From Flectonema sp. DT1601 (taxonomy: Eukaryota > Euglenozoa > Diplonemea > Diplonemida > Diplonemidae), in the NCBI GenBank assembly GCA_964019425.1, contig OZ025801.1, positions 1,178,001 through 1,242,000 on the forward strand: DNA of 64,000 bases, read 5' to 3'. Below are positions 10,119-20,883 of the stretch, piece by piece. The notes under the pieces are model-generated. The model searched no databases, was not told the DNA's origin, and was given only the letters and a program-made list of their open reading frames with translations. Each line of letters begins with the position of its first letter. The first letter of the stretch is position 1. The position numbers were made by a program, and so were the translations under genes.

Positions 10119-13100
10119 ATGTCGCAGCGAGCTCTGTGTCTGTTGGGTCAATGTGACGAACCCGACATGCCTTATTGTAAAATGACTGGCGAACCGCACG
10201 TCGCTGCAGCACATCCGATACTGCGGCCTATAGACGTTCCGGTTGACATTCAGGCCAGGACCAATGAACTTAGAGACGAGCTGAAGAAGAGAAAAGAAGA
10301 ACACGCGATTCTGGAGCAAAAAGCAGCCAACCAATCGAATTGGGCAGAGATGATACTTGCCAGGTTTCGTGAGAAACAAACAAGTGGTGGAAGTAATCAA
10401 TCAAAAAATGGGCCTCGAAAGACACCAACAACCCAGACAGCCAGGGGAAAGTATCGACAACCTACGATGGACATTTTGAACGAGAGGAAGGAGAGTATTC
10501 GGACTCCCTCTGGGGCTCCCCCACCGCCACCGTCATCGAGAAGTGTTTCGATTATGACTTCCTCAGCAGGTCCTTCTGCTAGTTTGGTGGGTGGTGGAAA
10601 TAGTTCGACTTCTCCAATTCAACAAATTCCGACTGACTTTGCGAAAAAGCAATCTGTTTTGGACCCAGCACCGCCACCAATATCGCGCGTTAACAACTTC
10701 TGGCAGTCGCTGAAAGATGCTGTCTCAGGCCCTACGTCTATTGCCACCTCGGGGCATCTCTGTACCGTAAGCTGCGAAGGCCATGAACCGCTGGTTATTA
10801 ACGAAGGGTTTTTTAAGTCGTTCATAGCAGTTTGGAAGTCCCTAAAGGGGGATTCAATACCAAATGTGACTGTAAAATTATTCGAGGAGCCTGGCAAACC
10901 CAAGACGGACAATCCAAATAATGGAACCAATGTGTCGATGTCTCTGGTGAAAGAAGTAGCACCCGTACAGCAATGGGATGTCGCGAGTTATAAACAGTCA
11001 GCTTCCAAGAAAACAGACGGACTTGAAGTGGGCAACAGTAACAAAGGTGATGTGGTGTTAGCAAGAGTTTCGAAGCTTGAAGAAGTGATGCAACAACAGC
11101 ATCTCCAAAGTAGTAGCCGTCGTCACAGCTCCTTCCCAACCAAACCATCACAATATTCAAAACTCGGTGCTGAACTCAAAGCAGGTACAGCTGACCGACT
11201 TTCAAAATTGGAGGAGAATATGACGAGCACCCACAACAAGTTGCAGCGGACGACAAGCGCGAGGGCGAATCAACAAATACAAAAGGATTCCAGAAGCAAA
11301 CATTCGATGTCAGCTCTCGAAAGGATAACTGCGTTGGAGGACTCGTTGCTTGGGGAAGGAGTCGAAAAGAACCATTTCGATGTCACCCCAATCGCCTTGT
11401 CTAAAAGTGATATAAATAACAACAACGATGAAGTTCTTGAGCGCCTGTCCAGGTTGGAAGCATCGATGGTTCCCAACATGCAATCAATGTCCCCCCAGAC
11501 AGCTGACATAGAAAGTGTTGTTCTTGAGAAACTCACAAATTTAGAAATGAGTGTTCAACACATGGCATCTGATAAGCGCGCTGGTAGCTCTTCTGGTCAG
11601 AATAGCAGCAGTGCTTCTGTCTTACACCGACGTCGATTTGGACAAGAATTAGTTAATCGGATTTCGAAAATCGAAAACAACATACAGGAGAAGAATCACC
11701 GTGACTCGTTTAGTTCTCCTCCCGAAGACATCGAGAATCGCATTAATGCCATCGAGCGCTCTATTCTGACAGAGCGAGGTCAGCGAAAAGAAAATATCCA
11801 CCCGATGGTTGCGGACATCTTCCAAACTGAAGCATCTGATCGGATCGATAAACTGGAGAAGATATTAATTCACGAGCAGCAAGCTCGTTTGTCTCTCGAA
11901 TCGGAAATGGCTCGCGTGAAACAGTCACAGCCACGACAAGCTAATCCGGCAGTAGAAGCATTGCGTGTGCAACTGGCAGAGGCGCAGTCTCGGGCACTGT
12001 TTGCAGAGAGAGAGCTGGCTGTATTACAAAAGACAGAAGAACAGATTAGACCCCTTCAAAACAGTACAGCGGGAGATGTCAGGAATGTACCGAATATACA
12101 AGTTGGTGTTCAGGATGTATTAAGTCAGCTATTTGGACTCGTTGAGCAAAACAAATCTCTCCCTCTGCCGACAACGTCTACTGGGACGGATCTGTTAAGA
12201 ACGAATGAAAAATTACAACTTAGTCAACGAGTCCCTCTTCAGTTTCAGAGAGTTTCACCACCTCGACAACAGCCCACTTCAGCCGATGCCATTTCCCCTC
12301 AGCAGGGTCTTTGCATCAGCGACAACGACTTTCCTCCACTTCAACAGGGACACGGATTCTCTCCCGAAAGAAAGCCTAGCCTACACGAAACTGTTCCCAA
12401 CAACAACGTTGCAGAATATAATGATCCTAACTATTACACTAACGAGCATCAGGTTAATTTCTTACACGGAGATGCTATACCGACCGGGGTAACGACATTC
12501 GCTGCGGAGTTTGAATTGCCGCAGTCGGGTACCCCACGAGCTGGTCAGACCTTATTAAATGAAGTGAACACTCCCCCATCACATGCGCACGGAGGTGCGT
12601 TTACAACTCCGCAGCAAGCAGTCGGCGGATATTTAAATAATACTCCTCCTGCGTATACGACTGGTGGCGGGTTACAACAAGTTGGTCTTCCCCAGCAGTT
12701 AGCTGCAAGTTCCCTTCCTACTAACCAGACTGCTCATTATCGCGGGTTCGCTACCCCACAAAAATTAAGTTCCTTGGCTGCTGGTGCAACTAACGGTGTC
12801 TTACCAGCAGCTGTTTCTGATGTCAGAAGTGGTCCGATAAATGACTTTATTCCAACTACTAGTGTATCTAATGGAGGTTACTATGTTAATTGTCACCCTG
12901 CGTCAGTCGAAACCAATCGGGTGTCCCCTAATCGGGCTCGTTACGTCGTTCCAGCCGAAAATTTGCAGCAAATCAACCCAGGGGCGATCCTCTCTGTGCC
13001 GCTTGAGGAGGTCATCACTTCAGATAGACCTCCGAGAGCACTCTCTCCCCCGCGGCCAGTCATTTCTCACTCTCTTGAGATGCCGCCGCCGTTAAGAAGT

Positions 13101-13952
13101 TTGAGCGAACAGCAACTTGCTCAGCAACTTCAACAGCCGCAACAAAATAATTCTGATTCGGAGGTATTTCATTTTATATTTGAGTCTCTTCTTGAGAATA
13201 TTAATAATGTTTCTTTTAAATAGTATTCAGGCACTTCTTTCTCTATGTGAGAAGGGCGTGCAAGCAGATGTTAATTTTAAAAACACAAACTAAAACAGAC
13301 CCAGCGACTGATTGGGAAGGTTCGTCTACTGGAGTCAAAAATGTTGGCACTAGCACAGCAAGGCGGTGGGCAGATGAGTCCCGATAGGGGAATAGGAAAT
13401 AACCAACAGCTTCCTTTTGTGTCGCACTACGACGTCGTCGAGAGCCAGCAACAACAGGAACACCTCCAACACCACCAGGAACAACTTCAGCAGCAACAAC
13501 ACCAACACCAAGAGCATCTTCAGCAGCAACAGCAGCATCACCTTTTGCAGCAGCATTTGCAACAGCAGATGCTCCTACAGCAACCACCGCCACCTCCCTC
13601 TTCTAACACGCATCGTACAAATGACCCGCTGTCGGTTCCATCTGATAACGAAAGTGACGGGAAATCAATTAACACGGTTGACCTCGAGCAGGATGTTCTT
13701 CAACAGGGAAACACTTCAGCACCTGATGTGTCGATAATTCATCCGATACACTCACAAGTTGCTGAAGATGATGTTGATGAGGATGAAGTGCAGACGGATG
13801 AAGCTGCAGGCAGGTTAGCGCAGCTCTCCGAACAAGTGGAGCAAATGATGGTGAGCTGCGGTGTTCAATCGACCGAAGGCGTCTCTCTGGGACTTGACGA
13901 AACAACTGCCAGAAGTCCTTCTTCTGGATCTTCAAGAAAGAAGTTTTGGTAA
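10119..13952 (+). CDS. Two-exon coiled-coil, Gln-rich scaffold-like protein
   Basis: Exon 1 is 10119-13163 and exon 2 is 13299-13952. The intron (13164-13298, 135 nt, GTATTT...CTAAAACAG) is phase 0 and joins the frames exactly, giving 1,232 residues. No known family recognised. The N-terminus has a Cys/His-containing stretch and a predicted coiled coil (ARTNELRDELKKRKEEHAI). Then come Pro/Ser-rich linkers, a possible folded block near residues 190-255, and a region (about residues 310-590) with eight spaced copies of a short (R/K)(I/L)xx(L/I)E helical motif such as RLSKLEEN, RITALEDS and RIDKLEKI. The C-terminal part is Pro/Gln-rich with a His/Gln run, and ends in an acidic helix. This looks like a cytoskeletal or centrosomal scaffold, but that is inference. 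The start may be extended by an upstream exon. Confidence 0.75.
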
Positions 13953-14573
13953 CTACTTTCTGATATGATTGCAGTCTGAATTCCACCTCTCGCAAATATA
14001 AGATCGACAGATTCATCGCGAGATGGTTGTCTGACTTTGGGCGACTAAATGCTCAATAATAGCCGTCGTCGGAACCCTACCGAAAAGTAATTGTTTTAGC
14101 AAAAAAAAAGAATCGTTTTTCATGTCAAATGAAGTATAAAATCGACCCTGCGGCTTGTTCGCGCCTTCTATTTTAACCTGTACACAGACCGTGTTGTAAG
14201 GGAAAAGAAGAAAAAAAAAAGCAATTAGTCCATTGACCAATATTAGAATTCAAAAATACAAGAAAAAAGAAAAGAATCAACCAAAAAAAAATAAATAAAG
14301 AGGAATAATCGAACAACCCAATTACCTTTTTATGAATAGATTTATATTCTTAGTAGATAAAGTGGTCATCACTCATCTGCACTTCCTTAGATACCCATGT
14401 TGACACTACCGTGAGCAGTATTAGTTTATCAAAGATTAAATAATTATTCTATACAGGGAATTGAACTAAACGAGCCGTGATTAAATATGATGCTGTTTGA
14501 GAAAGAGAAGCGAAATTAGTAATCAAAAGGGAGTATTCAGACCAGTACTTCCCCCTCCTTCAGTCCACAGAAC
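13953..14573. other. Intergenic spacer
   Basis: A/T-rich with poly(A) stretches around 14100-14300. No gene or RNA recognised. It presumably holds the 3' UTR of the scaffold-like gene and the promoter of the nuclease gene. Confidence 0.4.
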
Positions 14574-17156
14574 ATGCGGAGGAGCCGTCTCCTCCGATGT
14601 CTCAGAAGTGGACTCACGAGATTGAATGTAATGAAAGTAGATTCTACTAACTTCGAGACAGCGTTTGATCACATGAAGAAGTCTCTCAAGAAAGGATCAT
14701 TTGTTGGGATTGATTGCGAGTTCTCAGGAACTCCTGAAGTCACTGCTGTACCCAGACCAGATGTTATTTATAAAAATTATAAAACTTTCTGTGAGAACCA
14801 CGTCGTTACTCAAGTTGGAATAGCAATTCTTGACGAGGACGGGAACAACAGCGTCTACTCAGTTTGTGTGGGGCCAACTGCTAACTCTTTTATGGTTGGG
14901 TCCGTAGCCTTGAAATTTCTCGCTGACAACGACTTTGACCTAAACAAGTGGGTTACAAATGGTATTACAGAACAACAGTTTGAAGTCATCATCGCGGAGG
15001 TTATTTCTGCTCGTCTGACACTCGTTGGGTTTCAGTGTTTTATTGATTTAATGCTTTGCTTTAGACATTTTATTAAACCTTATTCACTACCGGATGACCC
15101 GCAATTATTTCTTTCTGATATTCATGTTGAGATTCCTTCGATTATCGACATCAAACATCTGGTTCGCCAGCAGGGAGGTTTCAGTCTGAAGGCAACTTAC
15201 AACGAGTCCTGTGCCAGTCTGCGGATAACAAATAAAATACACCAGTCCTGTTACAAGGCTCATGATGCTGGTGTCGATGCATACATGACTGCTGTTTGTT
15301 ATTTGCTGTTCATCAAATCGAAACCAAAAGAATTACGAACAGCAATGGAAAACCAATTATTTATTTATGGAGCTCCGTTTGCTTTCCCACTCGGCCAGAG
15401 TCTGAACTACGAAAGCATTCGCGAGGATTATAAAACATGTCGATTCATTAACTGTTCTGTCACTACGAACTCTCTAATGAGAAACTTCGATGACATTAAA
15501 GAAATCCACTGGCTGGTTAGAAATAGGTCAGCGCTCGTTAAATTCGGTTCTGTAAAATCCGCTGTTGACGCACAGAGTCACAAAAACAGCGATTATGAAG
15601 TCATTGCCTGTGATGTGGAAATTGAGCAGCAACCCTCTTCGGTAAACATGAAAGTATTATCTCAAAAGGTTAAGAGCATCGAATCAAAGAACAAAACACC
15701 ACCTACTCCCCCACGAAGTAGCGGACTGTCAAAACGTAGAAGATCAAATATTCCACCTCCACCAACATCAGAAATAGTCGTCCCCGCACCCGGCCTGCGG
15801 CAAATGTTGCAGCGGAGAAAAGATAGCCGCGAGCTCGCCTCCAAGAAGCAGATTGCCCCCAAGCGCTGGTTTCGATCAAATAAACGCTGTCGAGAGATAG
15901 TACTCTCGAAGTTCCGGAAGGTATTGGAACAAAAAGATTCACAAATTGATTTCTTGAGGAAGGGGATAGAGGAATATAAGCGCAAAGCAACAGCAGTATC
16001 CCCTCAGGAGCTATCGTCAAAACCTCCGCAAACACTCGGAGAGGAAGATATTCTACTCCCACCCGAATCAAAAACAGACCTCCCTGCACCGAGTCTACGA
16101 CAAATGCTACAGCAGAGAGAAGAGCACCTCCGTGAGCTCGTTTCTGAGAAGCAGGTTACCCCCACTGCTGAGGCAAAACGTAAGCGCCGGTTTCGATCAA
16201 AAAAAAGCAGCCGGAAGGTACTCTTGAAGTTCCAAAAAGTTCTAAAACAAAAGGATGGGCAGATCGAAATATTTAATAAAGGAATGGAAGGATACAAACG
16301 CGAGGCAACACTTCTACGAACTGTTGTTGAGGAACTTAGAAAGAAGAAACCCATCACTGTGCGACCTGATTCAGCAGGACCATTACATCCAAAAGAAAAG
16401 TTGAGAGAACACAAAGAAGTGAAGGAATCACACTCGGTGTTGAAGTCATCTGCGGCAGTAAAGGCAGAGTGGGCACCTTCGGAACTTGGGCTATCAACTT
16501 CGAAAGAAATCACACAGAGAAGACGTCGTCTTAGTGATCAGCGGTCTTCATCACCTCCGAAATGGTATGAAACTCAGCCTTCTGATGATGCTGCTGCTGA
16601 AAAGAAGAAGAGATGGCACGAACTGGGACCTCAGCTCAAGAAGCAAAATCCCCGACTTCACGTTGTCAACGGTACGTGGGTAATTTCTAATTTTAATGGA
16701 CCAGCCACAGTAATCCTTGACTGTATAGATATTCGAAGTATTGAAGTACGTGATTGTAGTAATATTCGAATCGTAATTCCAAATTTCCACTCGGCGCTGT
16801 TCCAAAACGCGAATAAAGTTACCATTCAAATCTTTCGATTCGTACCTGTGAAAGGTGAGGAGCAGAAGTCATTTCCAAATAATTTGATGACAACAGAAAT
16901 TAGTTCTGACGTCGGGTACACAAATAGACAATACTACATACCTCGTGATGACGATACCTTCGTTGCTCGTCCTCAGGAGAATAGTAAAAACTCTGAATCT
17001 TCGGCAGGCGGTACGTTCGTTCATCATTTCTCATGCAAAGGTGGTAGTAGGGAAGAGCGGCGGGGTTTCTTTTTTAGTTTGTTTCAAAAATCATCAGACC
17101 CGCATCGGTTCGTACCCTCCAATTGGAGTCTTGGAGATCAGCATCCTCTGAGCTAA
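14574..17156 (+). CDS. PARN/CAF1-type deadenylase with duplicated helical region and C-terminal beta-helix-like domain
   Basis: The N-terminal 240 residues match the DEDD poly(A)-specific ribonuclease PARN. FVGIDCEFSG carries the first catalytic Asp and Glu. LVGFQCFIDLMLCFRHF aligns with the PARN VGHNxLLDxM motif (its Asp retained), and AHDAGVDAYMTAVCYL matches the HxAGxDAxxTG...C motif. The usual exonuclease role is 3' trimming of mRNA or small-RNA tails. After this come two imperfect copies of a basic coiled segment (about residues 400-470 and 505-580; PAPGLRQMLQRR / PAPSLRQMLQQR). The C-terminal segment (about 690-790) has the repeated strand pattern of a C-CAP/cofactor-C-like beta helix (GTWVISNFNG..., IEVRDCSNIRIVI). 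Either Met1 (basic leader) or Met20 (MKVDSTNFETAF) could start it. The nuclease call is firm; the C-CAP call is tentative. Confidence 0.75.
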   Translation: MRRSRLLRCLRSGLTRLNVMKVDSTNFETAFDHMKKSLKKGSFVGIDCEFSGTPEVTAVPRPDVIYKNYKTFCENHVVTQVGIAILDEDGNNSVYSVCVGPTANSFMVGSVALKFLADNDFDLNKWVTNGITEQQFEVIIAEVISARLTLVGFQCFIDLMLCFRHFIKPYSLPDDPQLFLSDIHVEIPSIIDIKHLVRQQGGFSLKATYNESCASLRITNKIHQSCYKAHDAGVDAYMTAVCYLLFIKSKPKELRTAMENQLFIYGAPFAFPLGQSLNYESIREDYKTCRFINCSVTTNSLMRNFDDIKEIHWLVRNRSALVKFGSVKSAVDAQSHKNSDYEVIACDVEIEQQPSSVNMKVLSQKVKSIESKNKTPPTPPRSSGLSKRRRSNIPPPPTSEIVVPAPGLRQMLQRRKDSRELASKKQIAPKRWFRSNKRCREIVLSKFRKVLEQKDSQIDFLRKGIEEYKRKATAVSPQELSSKPPQTLGEEDILLPPESKTDLPAPSLRQMLQQREEHLRELVSEKQVTPTAEAKRKRRFRSKKSSRKVLLKFQKVLKQKDGQIEIFNKGMEGYKREATLLRTVVEELRKKKPITVRPDSAGPLHPKEKLREHKEVKESHSVLKSSAAVKAEWAPSELGLSTSKEITQRRRRLSDQRSSSPPKWYETQPSDDAAAEKKKRWHELGPQLKKQNPRLHVVNGTWVISNFNGPATVILDCIDIRSIEVRDCSNIRIVIPNFHSALFQNANKVTIQIFRFVPVKGEEQKSFPNNLMTTEISSDVGYTNRQYYIPRDDDTFVARPQENSKNSESSAGGTFVHHFSCKGGSREERRGFFFSLFQKSSDPHRFVPSNWSLGDQHPLS

Positions 17157-17518
17157 CTACTGTTGGAAAGGTTGGCTGACATTTGTTTCAATTATCGCTT
17201 TGTATTCCTCTCTACATAATTATACTACCAATACTACGAAGTAGTATTTATGAGCAACTGACTCGAATTCAATTGAAGTTGAATTCCGAGGTCGTCCAAG
17301 TTCCGATGCTCTTTATTGGTCACTCGACTCAAATTAATCCGCAATATGTGTAACTTATATTCACTTTCTCGGATGGTATAAGACTGTCAGCGGCAGACCA
17401 ACTACTGCAGACAACAAAGAGTATGAACAGAATAGAGTGAAAGGTTAAGTAACTGTATTCTATTAACAGGTTAGTTGGGTTTAGAGTGGGCTGCGGCCAC
17501 ACAAAACACAATTAGAAA
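17157..17518. other. Intergenic spacer with two small hairpins
   Basis: Two perfect short inverted repeats lie close together: AATACTAC/GTAGTATT (17230-17248, 3-nt loop) and GAATTCAA/TTGAATTC (17265-17286, 6-nt loop). No gene is seen. They could sit in the 3' UTR of the nuclease gene. Confidence 0.5.
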
Positions 17519-18892
17519 ATGATGAAGTTTACGGGTGCCACGAAGGCAAAGAGTTTGGGAGACGATGATATAAAGAATTTGATGCAGAAAGGAGCTGTCA
17601 AAGAGCCTGAGATACTTCCAGCAAGAGGTTGGATGGAGAAGCAAGCGTCTAAAGGAATTCACATGTGGCAGAAGAGATATTTCGAGTTACAAGTTGGATC
17701 GCTTCGGTATTGGGATACGAGTGATACTTTTCGATCTCATTTGGGATGTTTTAATATTCGAAATGCTACCATCGCGAGAGGAGGTGCCTGTCATTCTAAT
17801 AAAAACAACACGACCAATATTATCGTTATTGAAGGACCATTCATCGGAAGAGTTTTGAGATTGAGATTCCCAACAACACAAGAAGCTGACAGTTTCTACA
17901 CAGCCATCTCTCTCTCAATCGATCTTTCTTCGAAAAGAAAACCTGCAGAACGCACCAACTCAACGCAGCTAATTCCCTCTCCATCTCATAACACTCTCCC
18001 TACCTGTCCTAAACCGGTAAAAACAACTCAAAGTTTACATCAACCCTTAATGGCCTTTACTATTCTAATCGACTCCGATGATATCGACAAGCCGATGAAA
18101 CACTTTTCCGGACTTTCTTATATCAACGCGATGCTGTTCCCGCGTCTGCCCAACCGCGTCCTCGTACTGCGAGCAATAGTACGGCCACCAAAACCAACTT
18201 TGATGCAAACCATTAGACGGACTATTGGAAGTCAGGAGGAGGTGCCTTCTGAAGACGCACTATCGGAAATGCAGAATCGAATTGAAAAGCACTCCGGAAT
18301 CGCTAAGGCTAAACGAATATTCACATCCGAGTGCGTCTCCATTTTAATAGAGAGCGGTTCACCGGAAGGAGAAATCAACTCCTTGCCTCACAGACGGGAT
18401 GAGTTAGTTGTAATGAACATCAGAGAGAAACATAAAACTTTGAAAACCGCCCACGAGATTAATCGATTTTCAAATATCCTCATCACCCCCTCCGCATACC
18501 GCGGGGGTTCCGTAACTGACGGGGGGTCGACGTACTTGTTAGTTTTTGATGGAACAGCTGAAGGGAAACGGGCAGCTATTCTTCTTCGCAATATTGTTGA
18601 CACTCGCGACAAGGTTCTGATTACTCACCCAGTTGGACTCCGAGACCCGACAGTCGCTGCACAGATTGTGTCCTCAGGAGCGAAGAGAGTTCGATCGATT
18701 GACTTCCTCCCTCCGGATTCTGATGTTCCTCTTCATAAATATTTAAAATCCTTGATCGCTCAAAAAACTAGCAACGATCTCAAAGTAAATGTTCTCGTGT
18801 GTGGATCGGTAAACGGCAGTAGTTTTTATCGCGACCTCGTTGATTATTTGATACTAAAGGAACCCGCTGTTGGTATCATTTTAACTGCGTGA
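17519..18892 (+). CDS. PH-domain protein with Usp-like C-terminal region
   Basis: 457 residues, no intron evident. Residues about 35-140 form a pleckstrin homology domain: GWMEKQASKGIHMWQKRYFEL, LRYWD, a strand-rich middle, and a final helix ending EADSFYTAISLSI. PH domains bind phosphoinositides or protein partners, so a membrane-proximal role is likely. The middle is unrecognised. The last 110 residues (LLVFDGTAEGKRAAILLRNI...DKVLITHPVG...VNVLVCGSVNGSSFYRDLVDYL) look alpha/beta, faintly like a universal-stress-protein fold; that is only an impression. The start ATGATG lies directly after an A-rich stretch. Confidence 0.7.
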   Translation: MMKFTGATKAKSLGDDDIKNLMQKGAVKEPEILPARGWMEKQASKGIHMWQKRYFELQVGSLRYWDTSDTFRSHLGCFNIRNATIARGGACHSNKNNTTNIIVIEGPFIGRVLRLRFPTTQEADSFYTAISLSIDLSSKRKPAERTNSTQLIPSPSHNTLPTCPKPVKTTQSLHQPLMAFTILIDSDDIDKPMKHFSGLSYINAMLFPRLPNRVLVLRAIVRPPKPTLMQTIRRTIGSQEEVPSEDALSEMQNRIEKHSGIAKAKRIFTSECVSILIESGSPEGEINSLPHRRDELVVMNIREKHKTLKTAHEINRFSNILITPSAYRGGSVTDGGSTYLLVFDGTAEGKRAAILLRNIVDTRDKVLITHPVGLRDPTVAAQIVSSGAKRVRSIDFLPPDSDVPLHKYLKSLIAQKTSNDLKVNVLVCGSVNGSSFYRDLVDYLILKEPAVGIILTA

Positions 18893-20562
18893 GAAGCAGT
18901 TTTTTGGGGACTGACAGCAATATTCCATTTCGGTAGAATCGAATGGAACTTACTCATATCGACAGTGAGAGTAATCAAATAGTGAAAGCTGTGCTGTTCT
19001 ATTTGTTTCCTCTGTGGTCACTGTACTCTTGTTGTATATTTCTTATCTTTCCTTCTGTTAAAACCTCGTAATTATAGTACAGGAGAAGGACATTATTATA
19101 ATCATCACCTCCCTCTTTTCTATTTTATTTCTATTTTAGTTAATAATTCTCAACAAGTCTCGTTTTCGAATCGCACCCTTCGATAATCCGAATTGTGAAT
19201 CTGTTTTGTGTGCAGTGGCAGCATTGAAAGCTCCTTGCGTACATTTTAAGTTGCGAATTATAACTCCCTCCTCGTGTATTTTGTGTTAAGTCACTCCACC
19301 AGTACTTCGATAGCAACATGACAGCCTTCTGTTAGTTGAAGAGCATCTCCGGTTGTCATCAATGTGGATCTGACGGGTGGCGATGTCCGCAGACAGTTGG
19401 TAGTGTTTATGTTTGCTTCCCGTATTGGAATTCTTTATTTTATTTTATTTTTTGAAATATCGATTTAAAAAGAAGCATTTAGTTCACGACTTTATACTTT
19501 CTTCTACGCTAATTAATATAAAAATTTTTTTTTCTTTTTTTTGAAATTCGAATTTTTAGCAAACACATAAGAAGTCGATTTTCGAACTGTTTTTTTATTT
19601 TTATTTATTCGTTTCTGTTTTGGCTGATAATTTGTTACGTGCGGAAACTGTAAATTGTTTTCGACTCTTGACCTTCGAATTGCGTTGTTGACACGCAGAG
19701 CTGTTTGATGTGATCGTTTTCTCGTCCAGTCTGCTGACATAGAATTAATAGTGTGATCCAATTAGCTAACCAACCAGCCAACCAACCAACCAACCGTACC
19801 GTTAGTGGTTGGTACGTAGAAACCTTGCTGCCATCACTCACTTTGTACCATTTTCTCTGCTGTTTTGTTTTCGAACTCTTTTTTCTTTTATTTTGTCTCC
19901 CAAAAGTGTGGCATTCAGTTGTCAATATCTCTTTAAATAGGAATCTGAGAGTTGGAGGTAACCTTTTCACGTCATTAGTTATTGATTGAAAATGATGGCT
20001 CCTCAACTTTCTATTTAAGGGAATCACTTTTTTAACAGCAAGTGAGCGTACACAGTTTTAAGGATGTTTATATCCATATTGTGTTTAGTAGAGTTTTCCC
20101 CTTTTTCTCTTTTCCCCCGTTTGCTTTGCTGCCTTCGTAGTTGCATGAACGAGTTAGCAATGTCTCACGTCGTATACTTTTCCTTTTGTTCATTATATTT
20201 GTGGGTTACTAACTTCAAGCCGACGCGGAAAGTGCTACGGCTCTGTGAATTAACTCCACTCCAAGTAACATTGTAGAGACTCAACAGAAGAACTCTCTTT
20301 TGTTTAACACAAAAAGAGATACTTTCTTCAATCGGATGTTTGATACGATTCGATTAGTTGTGAAGAGTTCTTCTGTTTAATAATATGTTTGTGTCAGTTT
20401 TCGGACTAAAGTAAGTGACCTCGCTACTGGTCGCTACTCCACTCGTTCACATGAGTAACTTCTTCGTGTGGACTTCTGTAGACAAATGTCCGACTCTGTC
20501 GGAGTAAAGTTGGAAATCAAAAACTACTTCAACAGATGTTTGGATGATAAAGAAATGAGGAC
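18893..20562. other. Long intergenic region
   Basis: About 1.7 kb with no convincing coding sequence. It is A/T-rich and contains a short (CCAA)n-type run at 19766-19795 and an inverted repeat pair described separately. Short open frames here lack composition or motifs supporting a gene. Confidence 0.4.
20283..20377. repeat. Nested inverted repeats upstream of Asn-rich gene
   Basis: AACAGAAGAACTCT (20283-20296) is perfectly complementary to AGAGTTCTTCTGTT (20364-20377). Inside the loop a second hairpin forms from CTCTTTTGT and ACAAAAAGAG. The structure is about 95 nt and lies about 190 bp before the next ATG. Confidence 0.65.
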
Positions 20563-20845
20563 ATGGCGGGTTTAAATCATCTAGAACAGGGTCAGAAGAG
20601 AGCTGTTGGGAGGAAGGCTGAGAGGAAATGTTGGAAAAGTGCGGAAATGCAAACGAGTGGAATGACGTCAATTCCTCAATTAATGCAAATGGATAATCCA
20701 ATTTGGGGACTTGTTGAAGATGAGACTGCAGAACGTCCAACCAAAGCTGATCAGAGAAGTGGGAAGACGATTCGAATCCTTCCACGAAAGCTGCAGCCAA
20801 CTGTTGAAGGCCTCAGTTTGATTCCTATTAGAGCAGATAATAATC

Positions 20846-20883
<38 letters not shown>

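Noticed and set aside
19753-20276. Short plus-strand frames in the long spacer
   Set aside because: One is a (CCAA)n product and the other a short hydrophobic frame; no splice, motif or codon evidence.
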